In this document: positions 8,528 to 21,300 of the stretch, piece after piece
Numbering within the stretch: position 1 is the stretch's first letter
Layout: each line of letters opens with the position of its first letter
Assembly (NCBI GenBank): GCA_903772945.1
Contig: CAICTM010000578.1
Location: 1 to 58,390, forward strand
DNA from: Seminavis robusta
Lineage: Eukaryota > Bacillariophyta > Bacillariophyceae > Naviculales > Naviculaceae
DNA: 58,390 nt
Direction of reading: 5' to 3'
The notes under the pieces: model-generated
Seen by the model: only the letters and a program-made list of their open reading frames with translations
Told to the model about the DNA's origin: nothing
The model's database searches: none
Program-made: the position numbers and the translations under genes

Positions 8528-8813
8528 TCCACCAGAACAAAAGTAACCTTAATGGTAGGCTTGAAGGAATACTGTAGCATAGTAGGAGTGGATCTAGCTA
8601 GAGAAACAAAGGTCGGTACAGAGTGTGGCTAATCTCTCCGTAGCATTGAAAGCACTGTAGTACTCTGATTGGAAGAGATAGTAAGCCAGTTGCCAATAAT
8701 AAGGTGACAAAAAAGAACTGCTGAATCCCACTCATTGCTTGATCTGCTCCCATACCAAACGGGCGAAGCAGCCAGAGGATGTTAATTGCAGTACGTCTGA
8801 GCATTGATGAGCT

Positions 8814-8824
8814 GGGGGGGGGGG
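8814..8824. repeat. homopolymer of 11 G
   Basis: Eleven consecutive G residues in intergenic DNA; a likely site of length error or polymorphism. Confidence 0.95.
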
Positions 8825-9199
8825 CATGCTGGAGTCCTCAGCAGACAACTATATATATGTACAAAGGTACACAGCTCAGTAGCAGTGCACAAATGACCGT
8901 TGACTTCTGAGTTGCTGGCTGTCAACGTTGGAGGTTGGAGGATCTGTCGGGAATCTGGACCTGTGCCGCTCGTTGCGAGGTTCGAGCAACCATTCGAGTG
9001 CAGAACTAGCTAGTGCACATACATGTACGAGTAGCTGCACTCCAGGCAAAATCCAGTGCTCTCCTCTGCTAATAGAGAAACGTTGAAGGGCAGGTCCAAT
9101 CAGAGAAGTTGTACGATGTATGCATGCAATTAATTGATCCCAAGATCCTAGCTAGTAGACAACTAGCTAGCTAAAACCTTCAACCTCCAACCTCCAACC

Positions 9200-9227
9200 C
9201 CCAGCACCCAGCACCCAGCACCCAGCA
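9200..9227. repeat. 7-bp minisatellite, four units
   Basis: Four exact copies of CCCAGCA, preceded by related CAACCTC copies at about 9180-9196. Confidence 0.95.
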
Positions 9228-9339
9228 AGCACTACCGCAGAGAGTATGGAGAGCGTAGACTATGCATACCGGTTCTGGTTTGGAGGATGGAGCATGTGTG
9301 GAGGGGCTCCGGTAATCCCCAGATGACGTCACGATAAAC

Positions 9340-9605
9340 CCCAAAGTTTGGCGAGTCACGAGAAGTCGCGAATCGTCGCTTAACGTCGCGCAATTATACT
9401 CGTATTACTGAACAAGTCTTAACAGTTCCAAGCGACTCCACGCGACTACTAGCGACTAACGTTTATAGTACTTGTATTTTTTCCAATCGCGACTCCACGC
9501 GACTCCACGCTCCTCTATGCGACTTTATGCGCGTTTGCACGCGACTGCTTGCGATTGCACACGACTGTGGTCGCGGTCGCGACTGCACTCACGCGACTGC
9601 TATTC
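9340..9605. repeat. degenerate CGCGACT-rich repeat block
   Basis: Many imperfect copies of CGACTCCACGCGACT and shorter GCGACT words with spacers of a few bases. The CpG density is far above the surrounding DNA. No coding frame is supported. Confidence 0.7.
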
Positions 9606-10039
9606 GGGGTAAGATCGCCAAAAGGCCCTTACGTACGTACTAGATCTACGGTAAACCGGAGGCCCTCATGGAGCAGCGAGCTCCGTACCGTACCGTATTG
9701 TACGTACCACAGCAGCAAAAGAGAACACCCTCACTTAGTTAGGGTGGGTTTCCCACACAAAACCCACGTGCAACTGAGCGGAACCCTTGGCGAACTAAAG
9801 CTTTAACGTCAAGGTCGTAATTCCGATACAGCTACCGGTACCAGATGTCTCATACTAGTACTGTACATGCAACTACTCTTACGGTATTAGTACTCAGCTA
9901 CTTAGTCTAGTGGTACTGGTACCATTGCACGCTGACATTGAACCTGGGTTAAGCGGTAAGAGACAAAAAATAAATGATTTAGAGCAAAACCGGGGGGATG
10001 GAGAAATCAAGTGCTATTCATTGTGGTTCCTTTCCGCTC

Positions 10040-10280
10040 CATTGTACAGTAAGACAGTGGTAAACAGTGGTTGACAGCGATTGACAGTGGTGGCAATGGT
10101 AAAGATAGCGGTGAGATAGTGGTAAACAGCGGCAAAGATAGCGGTAAACAGCGGTAAAGCTAGCGGTAAACAGTGGTAGACATCGACAGTGGTCAGCGGT
10201 GGTACGCAGTGGTAAGCAGTGGTAAGCAGTGGTAAGCAGTGGTAAGCAGTGGTAAGCAGTGGTAAGCAGTGGTAAGCAAT
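10040..10280. repeat. 10-bp minisatellite array
   Basis: From 10201 to 10280 there are eight contiguous 10-bp units of GGTAAGCAGT (first and last each with one change). From about 10040 to 10200 the same motif continues in degenerate form (GCGGTAAACA and similar). Frames that cross it encode only repeated Tyr-His-Cys-Leu-Pro runs and are not genes. Confidence 0.9.
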
Positions 10281-10733
10281 GGTTGCCTCGCCAAAAACCT
10301 TGGTGGGCAATGATGAGCAATGAATTGCTCCATCCCCCGGTACATGCTTTGGATTTTGCATTCTCATTCTAGCTAGTAGGCCTCTACTAGCTATTAATTA
10401 ATAGCTACTAGTAGACTAATTCTCTCTTCTTGAAGCTTTTGCAACATGCACTAAAGAAAGTGCTGAGTACCGGTACCGTACCGTAAATGACTTCAACTTA
10501 CTTTTTGCGAGCGGACCAGCGGACCGGTAGCAGGGAACATGAGCCGAACATTGAATATTGTGCCACCCTTTGACCTTCCAGCCAACACAGTCTTGCTCAC
10601 ATTTGAACTCCAAACAAAACAAAAAACAAGCGCAAAAACAAAAAACTTACTCTACAAACTCCACTATCGCTACCAGGTACCCACTCTCTCCAATCTTCTA
10701 CTCCCTTCATAGCATCATAGCATCATAACCACC

Positions 10734-11972
10734 ATGACAGCATCTTCCCAGCAAACCAAAATCACCTCTGCCAACAATTGTGGGGAAACACTCTATGATC
10801 GTCTTGGTGGTGACGACATGGTCAACCTCTTGGTATGCTCCTTCTTTGACGCGATTTTGGAGAACCCTGACCTCAAGCCTTTCTTCGCGAACATCTCTGT
10901 AGCTGCCCTTAAAACCCACCAGATCAAGCTGTTTCGGGTCATCTTTGGGAAAGAGGATGAAAAACCAGAAGAGGAAGATTTGTTGGACTATATGCTTCGA
11001 ACACATACTCGTCTCTTTCGAGAACTGGGGTTGGGCCCTACACACTTTGATATGGTTGCCAACTGCCTTGTCCAGAGTCTTCAGACCTTTTCCATTGACC
11101 AAGAAATAATAGCTGAATGCACTGCCATTCTTGCTCCACTTCGAGCAGTCTTTGAGTATGGGGAGAAGGTTGCACAGCAAGAGAAACAAATGGATGAACA
11201 CACCAAGAAGACACTCCCACTGGCATCACCCAAAACCATGGGGACAGACATTGAAGTTGTCCTTCCTGAGTACTCCACAATTGACATTCCTAGCTGGTTG
11301 CCTCAAACTCTCCAAAAAGAATCTCAAACAGGGGATGTCCGAGAATGGACATGTGACTTGACAGATCGATTTGGAGCTGAAGGAGACAGGCAAATTGCAG
11401 ACACCTTCTTAGATCAGCCCTACATGGATCACCATGTGTACCTTGTTGCATTCCTCCAACTTGCTTTCTGCCCAGATCATGGTGTGGATACAAGACATCG
11501 TCGACAGATAGTTGAGATCGTTCAGTATCCCCGGGGGAGAGACAACGCCAAGCTCTCCAGAGAACTTTTTGATCGAATGATCTGCCAATTCCTCATTACA
11601 AGCACCATGATGGGATTGTCCAGTCACTCCAAGCTCAAGGCAGAAGGCAAACTTCGATCCTATCACTCCCACTTTGCCAAGAAAACTACTAGTGTTGGCG
11701 GAGTGGATGCTCCCCATGTTTTGCGAAGGGTCACGAGACACGTAGACGACGTTAGTGATTCTTTCTCCTTGTCCAACTCGGGACTCCATTGTGACGACAG
11801 CGACCATTGCGAAATCAGTGAAACAGAATCCCACCGAACCGACACAAAAGGGTCAGGCAAGCTAAAGAAAAAGATCAAGATGGGAATGGAGGCGCCTTTT
11901 GCCTGGCTTCGTGGCACCATTTGGGCCCACGGGACACAGAAAAACAAGATCTCAAGTGCTGTGGCGGCCTAG
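10734..11972 (+). CDS. truncated hemoglobin (2/2 globin) with long C-terminal extension
   Basis: 412 residues, start context ACCACCATG. Residues about 15-130 form a truncated-hemoglobin domain: LYDRLGGDDMVNLLV, then FFDAILENPDLKPFF, KTHQIKLF, and the F-helix region MLRTHTRLFRELGL followed by HFDMV; the His in RTHTRL fits the proximal heme ligand. Such globins bind O2, NO or CO. The usual length is about 120-150 residues; here about 270 more follow. This extension has an ordered-looking part (about 200-310, with HHVYLVAFLQLAFCPDHG and RELFDRMICQFLI) and a Ser-rich, then Lys-rich tail (KLKKKIKMGMEAPF). I do not recognise the extension. No signal peptide or TM segment is seen, so a cytosolic protein is likely. 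Confidence 0.8.
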   Translation: MTASSQQTKITSANNCGETLYDRLGGDDMVNLLVCSFFDAILENPDLKPFFANISVAALKTHQIKLFRVIFGKEDEKPEEEDLLDYMLRTHTRLFRELGLGPTHFDMVANCLVQSLQTFSIDQEIIAECTAILAPLRAVFEYGEKVAQQEKQMDEHTKKTLPLASPKTMGTDIEVVLPEYSTIDIPSWLPQTLQKESQTGDVREWTCDLTDRFGAEGDRQIADTFLDQPYMDHHVYLVAFLQLAFCPDHGVDTRHRRQIVEIVQYPRGRDNAKLSRELFDRMICQFLITSTMMGLSSHSKLKAEGKLRSYHSHFAKKTTSVGGVDAPHVLRRVTRHVDDVSDSFSLSNSGLHCDDSDHCEISETESHRTDTKGSGKLKKKIKMGMEAPFAWLRGTIWAHGTQKNKISSAVAA

Positions 11973-12383
11973 AGTCGGCCGGATTCCTTTTCATGGTTAG
12001 CATATTCCATCATGTAAACATTCTCCTAAACTCCTGTTTCATTACGCATACGATTCACTTGATGCGTACAATCCTTCCACGGGATATTTTGAAACTTATT
12101 AGGACGTTTATCTTCCTTCAAATTTGTGCATCTGACCCCGCACTCTGAAGCTCTCTATCTAAAGGCTACTTGCAGGCACGAACCCATCAACTAGGCATGT
12201 AGCCAGCTGTGTAGTGAGAAAGGTGTTGTAGGTGTTCGTCTAATCTTTTATGTTCTTTATTATAATCATAGCTTGCTAAGATGACATATCTTAGCTCGGA
12301 CGGTCTTCGTTCACAAAGCAACCACGCATGACGTTTAGCACAGACCGACATACTCTGCTACAAGACTGTCCGACGGCATCATT
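11973..12383. other. intergenic between convergent genes
   Basis: About 410 bp between the globin stop and the stop of the giant reverse-strand gene. A/T-rich stretches (12240-12290) are suitable for polyadenylation in both directions; no other feature is seen. Confidence 0.5.
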
Positions 12384-15300
12384 TCAGCTCCACCTATTGA
12401 AAACCGTCACCGGGTTGCTTGTGCTTTCATTTGCAAGCAAGTCGTCATTTCCCAACGCCTGTTCCACTTCTGGAATGTTGTCATTGCCTGATTCGTCGCT
12501 GTTGGGAACATTTGCTTCTTCTGTTTGGCTTTGTGCACTTTGGGAACTGGCCGAGGATTGTTGTATACTGTCTTGTTGCGATGCCATGTACGGGTTGAAC
12601 ACAGTGAGTTCTGTGTAGTTGCTGCTCTTTGTAGATCGACTTTGGGGCTCGCCGGACGCATCCACTACCACAATGTTGGGCTTGAAAACTCGGTCGAGAG
12701 ACACAGTGGTATCGATCACAGGGGGGACTTTGCTCGAGGAGGAATCGCCCTCGAAGGAGACGCCAACGTTCCCGCTCCTCTTCTTCTTCGAAATCCCAGT
12801 GTTGATGATGGGCGGGATTCCATGCGCACTACCTTTTCCACGTGGTTCTTCCTTGGTTGTTGTATCCTGGTCGTCATGAGCAGAAACAGATTTGGACCTG
12901 TCGTCGTCTTTTTCGTCAAAAGCTGGCAGCATGGACTCGTCGTCCCGGACAGACGCCGAAGCCACGTCGGATATCGGAGGCATGGAATCACCATCATCAA
13001 CGACAGAAGTTCCATCGTCCATCATTGACATTGCGTCGTCTAGAGCGGGCATCGAGTCGTCGTCCTCCTTCACAGAAAGGCCATCGTCTCTGGTGAAATA
13101 GGATTCATCATCGCGGACTGATGTTGCGTCGTCAAGCGGGGGCATTGATTCGTCATCCCTTACTGACGCAAGGTCATCAAGGGGAGGCATGGACTCGTCG
13201 TCCTTGACCGACATGAGATCATCTAAAGGAGGCATAGATTCGTCATCCTTTACCGACGCGAGATCATCCAGAGGCGGCATGGACTCGTCGTCCTTAACAG
13301 AAACCAGATCGTCAAGAGGGGGCATTGATTCGTCGTCTCTAATGGACATCAGATCGTCGAGAGGCGGCATATCCGACTCGTCGTCACTTTCTGAAGCAGA
13401 GTGGCTGTCCTCTTCTTCAATCGGTACACTTTCCCTTCGCGTGGGCGGGCGAGCATTTCTGCCGACCACGCTCTCCGGGGTGCCTTTTTGGGATTCCTCA
13501 AGAATCGTCTTTATTGAAGTCGAGCCAGCTCTTTCTCCTGGACGCGTGGCAGCAGCAGCAGTGCTGCTGACTGTTTCAACACTTTCTCGTCTTCGGGGTA
13601 GACGAAGCTTCAGATCGCCAGCTTTCTTCTTCAGAATGCCTGGAGGTGTTTCAGGGGTTGTGCTAACAGTTGTCACTGGCTTGGGTTTCTTCAAAATGCC
13701 CTGCGGGCTTGCCACTGTTGCCACCGTGGCCCCGGTAGTTAAACCAGTAGATGCATTGGGTTTCTTCAGAATGCCAGTTGCTGGATTTGCAGGAACCACT
13801 CGAGGAGGCTCCTTGGCGACTTCACTGGAGTATCCTTTCTTGCTCCAGCCATCGTTCGGTTTCACGTCTTCCACATCATCACCCTGAGATGAACAGCTAG
13901 CACGGCGTCTTGGCGGCGCGGCGTTCCCCACAATTACCTTCTGCGGAAAGGAGGGGACAGGTTGAGCTGAATAGGGGACAATTTCTGTGCTTGTCGGTCG
14001 CATAGAGGGGGGTGTCGGCGATTTGGCGGACGGTGTACCGCCCTGAAACTCAGATGCGATTGCCCCTTTGTCGTTTTCGTTAATAGGTGCGTTGTCAATT
14101 CGACCTGTTGCTGACACTTCAGGCACCTTGATTTCTGCATGCTGCTTTTCCTTCTGGTCCCCAGTCTGATGCGTGTCTCGTCCTGCAGAGGTCTTGACTT
14201 CATTGTCTTTCTTCTGGTCAACTTTTGGCCTCTCGACCGTACCTTCGGCCTCTCCTTGGTTGTTGTGCTGAGCCCCCGGCCACTTAGGCGGGCCCACATT
14301 CTTAACAGTAAACTTTGTTACATGGGAATGAATAGCATCCTTCGCTTCCATAGGGGCAGCTTCTTCGTCGCTACTTGAACTGTAGCGTCGTCGTTGGGGA
14401 GGCCCAGCATTCGTGACCTTGGGATCTTCTTTATCAGGTGATGGCGACCGAGGCGCTCCAATGCCAACTTCAGAGGCAGTCACAGCCGAATAGTGCAACT
14501 TGGGTCCTGGCACCACTTTTTCCACAATCTCAACCACTTCTCCATAGCCAGAGGCGTCTTCATCTTCGTCGTCAACGTATTCGACAACCGGGATGCCGAA
14601 ATTCATCGTCGCCGCCGCATCATAGAGTACCTTTTCCATCTTGCTGTCGGTGTGGGCCACAATGCCATCCTCGGCGCTGCTCCGCATTTGCTTTGGAGAC
14701 ACAACAGTGGACCCAGCTGGTGGATTTGACACCTCTCCAGCGCTGGTGGCCTTCTGCTCTTCCTCGGCGCTGCTGGAACTGTACCTTCGACTCGGTGGAC
14801 CGGCATTACTGGCCTTGCGCTCGTTCACATCTATTGGTTGCGAAAACTCTCCAGTTTCCACGAAAGCGGCAACCTCGGGCACAGCACTTGAGACATCTGG
14901 CTTCTCTGCATCCAATTGTGAAACCTCTTCAGCCTTCGAAGGTATACTATCCTGTTGTTCCTCACTGCTGGAACTGTATCGCCGTTTGGGTGGACCCACA
15001 TTTGTAAGCTTGGACTTATTTGCATCTGATGATTGCAGTTTTGCATTTTCCATTGGTTCAGCATCCTCCCCTTCTGCACTGCTGGAACTGTATCGCCGTT
15101 TGGGAGGACCAACATTTGTAAGCTTGGACTTATTTGCATCTGACAATTGCAGTGTTGCATTTTCCATTGGTTCAGTATCCTCCACTTCTTCACTGCTGGA
15201 ACTGTATCGCCGTTTGGGAGGACCCACATTTGTAAGCTTGGACTTATTTGCATCCGACGATTGCAGTGTTGCATTTTCCATTGGTTCAGTATCCTCCCCT

Positions 15301-18300
15301 TCTTCACTGCTGGAACTGTATCGGCGTTTTGGAGGCCCAGCATTTGAAAACTTGGGTGGGTTTGCATTGGACTGTGGTTGGGCATCATCTTCAATTGGTT
15401 CTGCTTCTTCGTTCTCGGTGCTTGGGCTGTCAGGTGGTTTTGCAGGGCCCACAATTGTTTGAATGGGCTCAGTCGCATCCGGTGATTGCAGTTTTGCAAT
15501 TTCCATTGGTTCGGCATCTTCCCCTTCATCGCTGCTGGAACTGTATCGCCGTCTGGGAGGACCGGCATTGGTATGCGTGTGCTTGATTGCATCAGGTGAT
15601 TGCAGTGTTTGGTCATCTTTCTCAGTCCTGGAGGTATCCTTGGGCTCGCATTCATCAGGTGAGTGGAGTTTTGAATCGTGTGTGGTCTTTTCTTCCTCGC
15701 TGCTGCTGGAACTGTATCGTCGCCTGGGAGGTCCGGCATTTGTAGATTTTGGCTCGGGCGCATCAGGCAGCTGGGGGTTCGACTCGTTTTCAACATGCTC
15801 TTCCTCGCTGCTGGAACTACTGTATCGTCGTTGCGGTGGTCCAGCATTTGCAACCACAGGTGGTGGTGCGGATTTTGGACGGTCGTCGATTTCCAATGGT
15901 TCGACATCTTCTTCCTCGCTGTTGGAACTACTGTAGCGCCTTCGAGGAGGACCGGCGTTTGCAACTGCTGGGGAGACGACATCAGATTTTGGTTTGTCAT
16001 CATTTTTCACCGTTTCAACATCTTCATTCTCACTACTGGAGCTGTAACGCCGCTTTGGAGGGCCAGCATTTGACAGTTTAGGCACATGTGCATCGGAGGT
16101 TCTTGATCCAGACACAGCAGGTTCCGTTTGGACAGCAGCCTTCTCTTCGTGACTGCCGGACCTGTTGAGCCGTTTGGGAGAACTGGAATCGGAATGTTTG
16201 GGCTCATCGCGTGACGGGAGTTGTGGCTTAGTTTCGGCCTCTTCTTCCTCACTGCTGGAACTGTACCGTCGTCTAGGAGGTCCGGCATTCGTAGATTTGG
16301 GCTTACTCAAAACCGTTGGGCCTTGTTTGCTGTCAATTTTCTTCTCATTACTGGCGCTCTGTGCTCTAGAGGGTGCTTCATTATTGCTGCCTCCATCGCT
16401 GCTCGAACTACTTGCATGACGTCTAGGAGGTCCGAAGTTTCTCATTCGGCGTTCCGGTGATCTCGATGGAGCCATGGTTGTCTGGGCTTGCTCCCGGTCC
16501 TTTGCGCTTTTAGATGATATATTCTCTTGACGCATCACAGTCTCGTTCTTCGGTTCTTTTTGCTTCGAGGCGCCCAGCAAACCATCACCTTCAGAAGTCC
16601 CGCCGGAAGATTTCGGAATGGGTCTATCTTGAGAGATCGAGGCAACAGGCTCGTCGTCGCTATCGGAATTAATAAGAGAAGGAAGGTCGCTTTCGCTTCC
16701 ATGGCTCCTGCCCGCTCTCTCCTCTGAATCAACGTCGCCCTCCGAACTGTCGTCATTTTCGGAATCGTCAATTCCATCGGCTGATGTGGAACTCTCGTCG
16801 CCCGAACCACTTTTGTCTTGTGATAATATATGGTGATAGCTGGCAGCCGAAATGTAGTGCGAACTCTTAATCAACTCTCTGCTGTCCTCCATGACGTCAT
16901 CCAGCGGTGCATCCAATTTCAATGTCTCCATCTGCAAGCTCGACGTAGAATTTGAATCGACCGTATCGAGTCCCCTTCGCGTCCGGCGTTCTTCGGTGGC
17001 TCGGTTGCTAAGCTTGTTCCTCGGATCAGATACTGTCTCGCTTCCTTCGAGATACTGTTGGGCCCTAGCAGCGGGAGTGATCCTCGAGTCCAAATACTGC
17101 TGAGCTCTTGCGACGGGTGAAAGCCGCGAGTCCAGATGCTGCTCCGCCTTCGCGGCTGGTGATACCGGTGTTTTGTCTCCGTGGTCAGAGCCACTGGATT
17201 CGGAATCCACGCTCCGACGCCTCGTTGGTGCATTCATCTGCATAACCGGCTTTGAAAGACGCGTGTTACTGGCCTCGCTTGAAACGCTTCCGTGCCTTGT
17301 TGGTGGGACCAACTGCGTGCTTGATTTAGAAACGCGAGTGCCACCAATCGAGGAATCTCGGGCGCTGCTGGTGTCGACCTCACTGGACTCGGTAGCGACA
17401 CTGCCACGTCTCGTAGGGGGTGCAGGCATGCCCGACTTTGGTGCCCGTACGCTCTGAACTCCCATTCTTCCTGGATCAGTGTCGCTTGACTCTGTAACCG
17501 CACTACCGCGTCTTGTAGGCGCAACTAGTGGCATGCTCGACTTTGGAACAGGTCGCATCGATTCCACAGTAGTAGACCGTTCACTTGTTTCCCTTCGAGG
17601 AACATTATTCGTTTCAGGCTCAGACTGCCTCGCGGGCACACCATGTTGGCGACTGCTGCTGGTGCGTTGTGGTAGTTGCCGCATACCAGAGAGACCACTG
17701 TTGCTCGGGGCCCTGGTAGGTGACATCCTCATCCGGCTACTGCTGGTGCGTTGCGGGAGCTGACGAGAGCCCATCCCATTGTCAGCGCTCGTAGGGGCCA
17801 TTCGCATTCGACTGCTGCTGGTGCGCTCGGGCAGCTGACGCCTCGGTGGTGCTACTGCACTGACACTTTGAGCACGAGACGGGGTCTGCCTCTGCATAGG
17901 TCCACCCCGCGCAACCATGCCACTTGTAGTTCTCCCTGGAAGCCGACGCTCTGGAGTCGATGATGGCTGACTGGCAATTGCAGCACTGCTTGTTTCAAGA
18001 CCGCTGTTTAACTGCTGCTGAGGCATCAGGCTGTTTAGACCGTCAGCCTCGAGCGACCGTCTTCGCCTGTAATTTTTGAGAGTCATGCTCGCAGTTCTAT
18101 TTGGTCTAGCATGGCTCATGGCTGCCACCGGTTTTGCTACCGGCGGAGGTTCAGTTCGCTCGAGTAGCGTTATTTCCCCACTTGCCTCGTTCGTGTCTGT
18201 GCTTCTTCCGGGTGGTCGACGGCGCAGACTAGCGGTGCGCTCGGGGGTCACTCGCAGAGCCTTGGAAGAAGTTCGTTGAGGCGGCTGGCGTCTCACTTCG

Positions 18301-21300
18301 CCACCACCATTGCCCTCCCTCTGTCCACCAGAGGCCATCGCAGCCATCTGCCCAAGACCCCGGTTGCTCGCCTGTCTCTGAACTCGCAAAGATGCCATGT
18401 TCATACTCCTTGCTCTGAGCGGAATGGACCTGCCTGGCATACCCGGTTGCAGACCTTCCTCCTGTCCAGGGAGGTTCCTTTGCAATAGCGTCACCATGCC
18501 TTGAGTATCTGCAAAACCCGGTGTACCTCGACCCGGTGCCTGTCTTCGCAGACTAATAGATCGCTCAGGGGTGACCCGAAGTGCCTTCGAGCTGATTGTA
18601 CGGTCAGGAACACCTCTCTGGGGTTCTCTCCGTTGAATGGCGCTGCTTTCTTCTTCATGCCTGTTCACTGTGGATGCAATCCGTCTCATCTGAGACAAAT
18701 TCATGCTTGCAGCACGAATTGGTGCCAACCTTTGAGTTCGGTCGTCGCTTCTTTCCAAAACTGTAACGCTTCCAGGATCCTCCAGTTCAGGCTGTGCTGT
18801 GGGCCGTCCCGGGACCTGCCTGCGTAGTCCACTAACTGTGCGCTCGGGGGTGACTCTGAGCACCTTCGAGCTGATCGTGCGAGCAGGAACGCCTCGTTGC
18901 GGTTCACCAGGGGCAAAATGTCGCCTCATTCCACTGACAGTGCGAGCTGGAGGGGCCCTTCTTCCCATTGCAGCGAGATTCATGCTGGCCGCTCGAAGGG
19001 GCGTCGAACGACTCTCTCCGCCAACGCCAAGCGCACCAGCTGTTCCACCATTTAGGTTCGCAGCGTCTCCATCCCTTCCAGGCATCTGCCTTCTCATGCC
19101 ACTCACGCTTCGAGCAGGAGGGCGCCGACCCATTGCTGCGAGGTTCATACTGGCAGCCCGAAGAGGAGCTGAACGGTCAGGCCCAGCTCTCTCCAAGACA
19201 GTTACTTCACCTTCCGGTTCCGTAACCTCCGAGTTCGTGCTTCTTCCTGGGATCTGTCTTCTCAGACTTGTCGATCGTTCTGGAGTGACACGAAGCACCT
19301 TTGAACTGATCGTACGTGCAGGCACCCCACGCTGGGGCTCTTGTCTTCGAGATGGCAACGACGGCGCGTCATTGCATGAGCGCATGCCAAAGGCAACACT
19401 CATGCTTGCAGCCCGAAGCGGCGCCGATCGGGCAGGATTGCTTGGAGCGTCATCCAGCTCTTCGTCTTCGCCAATTGGTGCCACCGACTGTTGTTGCAGC
19501 GCTTGTCTCCTGAGACTGCTGACTGTACGAAGCGGTGCCTTTCTTTGAGGAGCAAAACCCATACTTGCTGCTCTCACTGGAGCTGCCCTCATTGGTGCCC
19601 GGGGAGTTGATGCAGCTGCTGAGTCTTCACTCATTGTTGACAAACCTGACTGATCAGCAAACTGCTGCCGTCTCATAGCACTCATTGTTCTTGGTGGAGC
19701 TCTCCTTGTTGGCGCAGACAGTGGAGTATCTTGGGTATCAGATTCTTCGCTCATTGTTGACAAGCCTGACTGATCTGCCAATCGTTGGCGCCTCATGGCA
19801 CTGACCGTCCTTTGTGGTGCTCGCCTGGTTGGGGGTGCAAGTGGTGTATCAGTGGACTCTGAAGAATCCTCGCTCATAGTTGTCAATCCTGACTGATCAG
19901 CCAGTTGTTGCCGTCTCATGGCACTGGTTGTCCGTTGCGGCNNNNNNNNNNNNNNTGCTCTGCAAGCTGCTGTCTTCTCATGGCACTGGTCGTCCTCTGA
20001 GGCGCTCTCCTGGTTGGCGGTGCAACAGGAGTGTCAGACTCTTCACTCATTGTTGACAAACCTGACTGATCAGCAAGCTGCTGCCGTCTCATAGCACTCA
20101 TTGTTCTTGGTGGAGCTCTCCTTGTTGGTGCAGACAGTGGAGTATCTTGGGTTTCAGATTCTTCGCTCATTGTTGACAAGCCTGACTGATCTGCCAGTCG
20201 TTGGCGCCTCATGGCACTGACTGTCCTTTGCGGTGCTCGCCTGGTTGGGGGTGCAAGTGGGGTATCAGTGGACTCTGAATCCTCGCTCATTGTTGCCAAC
20301 CCGGACTGATCAGCCAGTTGTTGCCGTCTCATGGCACTGGTTGTCCTCTGGGGTGCTCTCCTCACAGGCTGGGAAGGTGCATCAACAGACTGTGGCTCCT
20401 CCATCATTGGTGCCAACCCTGACTGATGAGCCAACTGTTGGCGTCTCATGGCACTAGTTGTCCTTTGTGGGGCCCTCCTCATTGGCTGAGATAGTGGCCT
20501 ATCAACAGAATCAGCCTCTGGTTCCTCACTCATTGTAGTCAAACCTGATTGTTGTGCAAGATGCTGCCTTCTCATGGCACTCGTTGTCCTTTGTGGTGCT
20601 CTTCTTACTGGAGGAGCAAGTGAAGTGTCATTGGAATCTGACTCCTCCATCATTGGCGCTAACCCCGTCTGCTCTGCTAGTTGCTGCCGCCTCATTGCAC
20701 TAGTTGTCCTTTGTGGTGCTCGCCTCACGGGCTGAGAACCGGTCATATCCACAGAGTCGGATTCTTCATTCATTGGTGCCAATCCTGATTGCTCTGCCAA
20801 CCTCTGCCTTCTCATGGCACTAGTAGTTCTCTGTGGAGTCTGGCGCGATGGCCCAGGCACTCCCATTCCAGAGGCCGAGGAAAGTGAGCTCAGACCAGGA
20901 CGACCCAGCGGAAGCCCTGCATCTTCTCCCCCCTCTTCGCTGATTGCTGGGACTGATTGTTTGGCAAGAGCCTGTCTGCGTAGACTACTCACAGTTCGAA
21001 GAGGCGCCTTTCTTTGTCCTCCCCCGACACCCATACTGGCCGCTCGTAATGGAGCAGCCCGACTTCCCCCCATAGACAAAGCACCGCTGGTTGAACGATC
21101 ATTTGTCATACCCCCTAGCTGCCTGTTCAGACCACCTGTGCTTGCACCTGGAGTCCTACGCATAGCAGATAGGTTCATACTGGCAGCACGCAACGGAGCC
21201 GATCGGCCAGGGCCGGCTCTCTCCAGAACGGTAACCTCACCTTGCGGTTCTGCAAGTTCGGTGCTTCTACCTGGGATTTGTCTTCTCAAGCTTGTTGATC

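Larger units (their letters stand above)
8528..10733. other. gene-free 2.2 kb stretch with simple and tandem repeats
   Basis: No open frame here has convincing codon use. It contains an 11-G run, a 7-bp minisatellite, a degenerate CGCGACT-rich block, a 10-bp minisatellite (each listed separately) and CTAGCTAG/GTACCGGTAC words. The last 100 bp (polypyrimidine, then CATCATAGCATCATAACC) lead into the globin gene. Confidence 0.6.

Noticed and set aside
8975..9000. Possible tRNA B-box (GGTTCGAGCAA)
   Set aside because: No A-box or cloverleaf could be built around it. The same holds for ATTCGAGTCCCGG at 53380.
10201..10280. CRISPR-like or iteron-like array
   Set aside because: The units are contiguous 10-mers without spacers, in eukaryotic DNA; this is a minisatellite.
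10014..10367. Reverse-strand frames of 100-117 residues
   Set aside because: They translate the 10-bp minisatellite (repeated Tyr-His-Cys-Leu-Pro) and have no other coding evidence.
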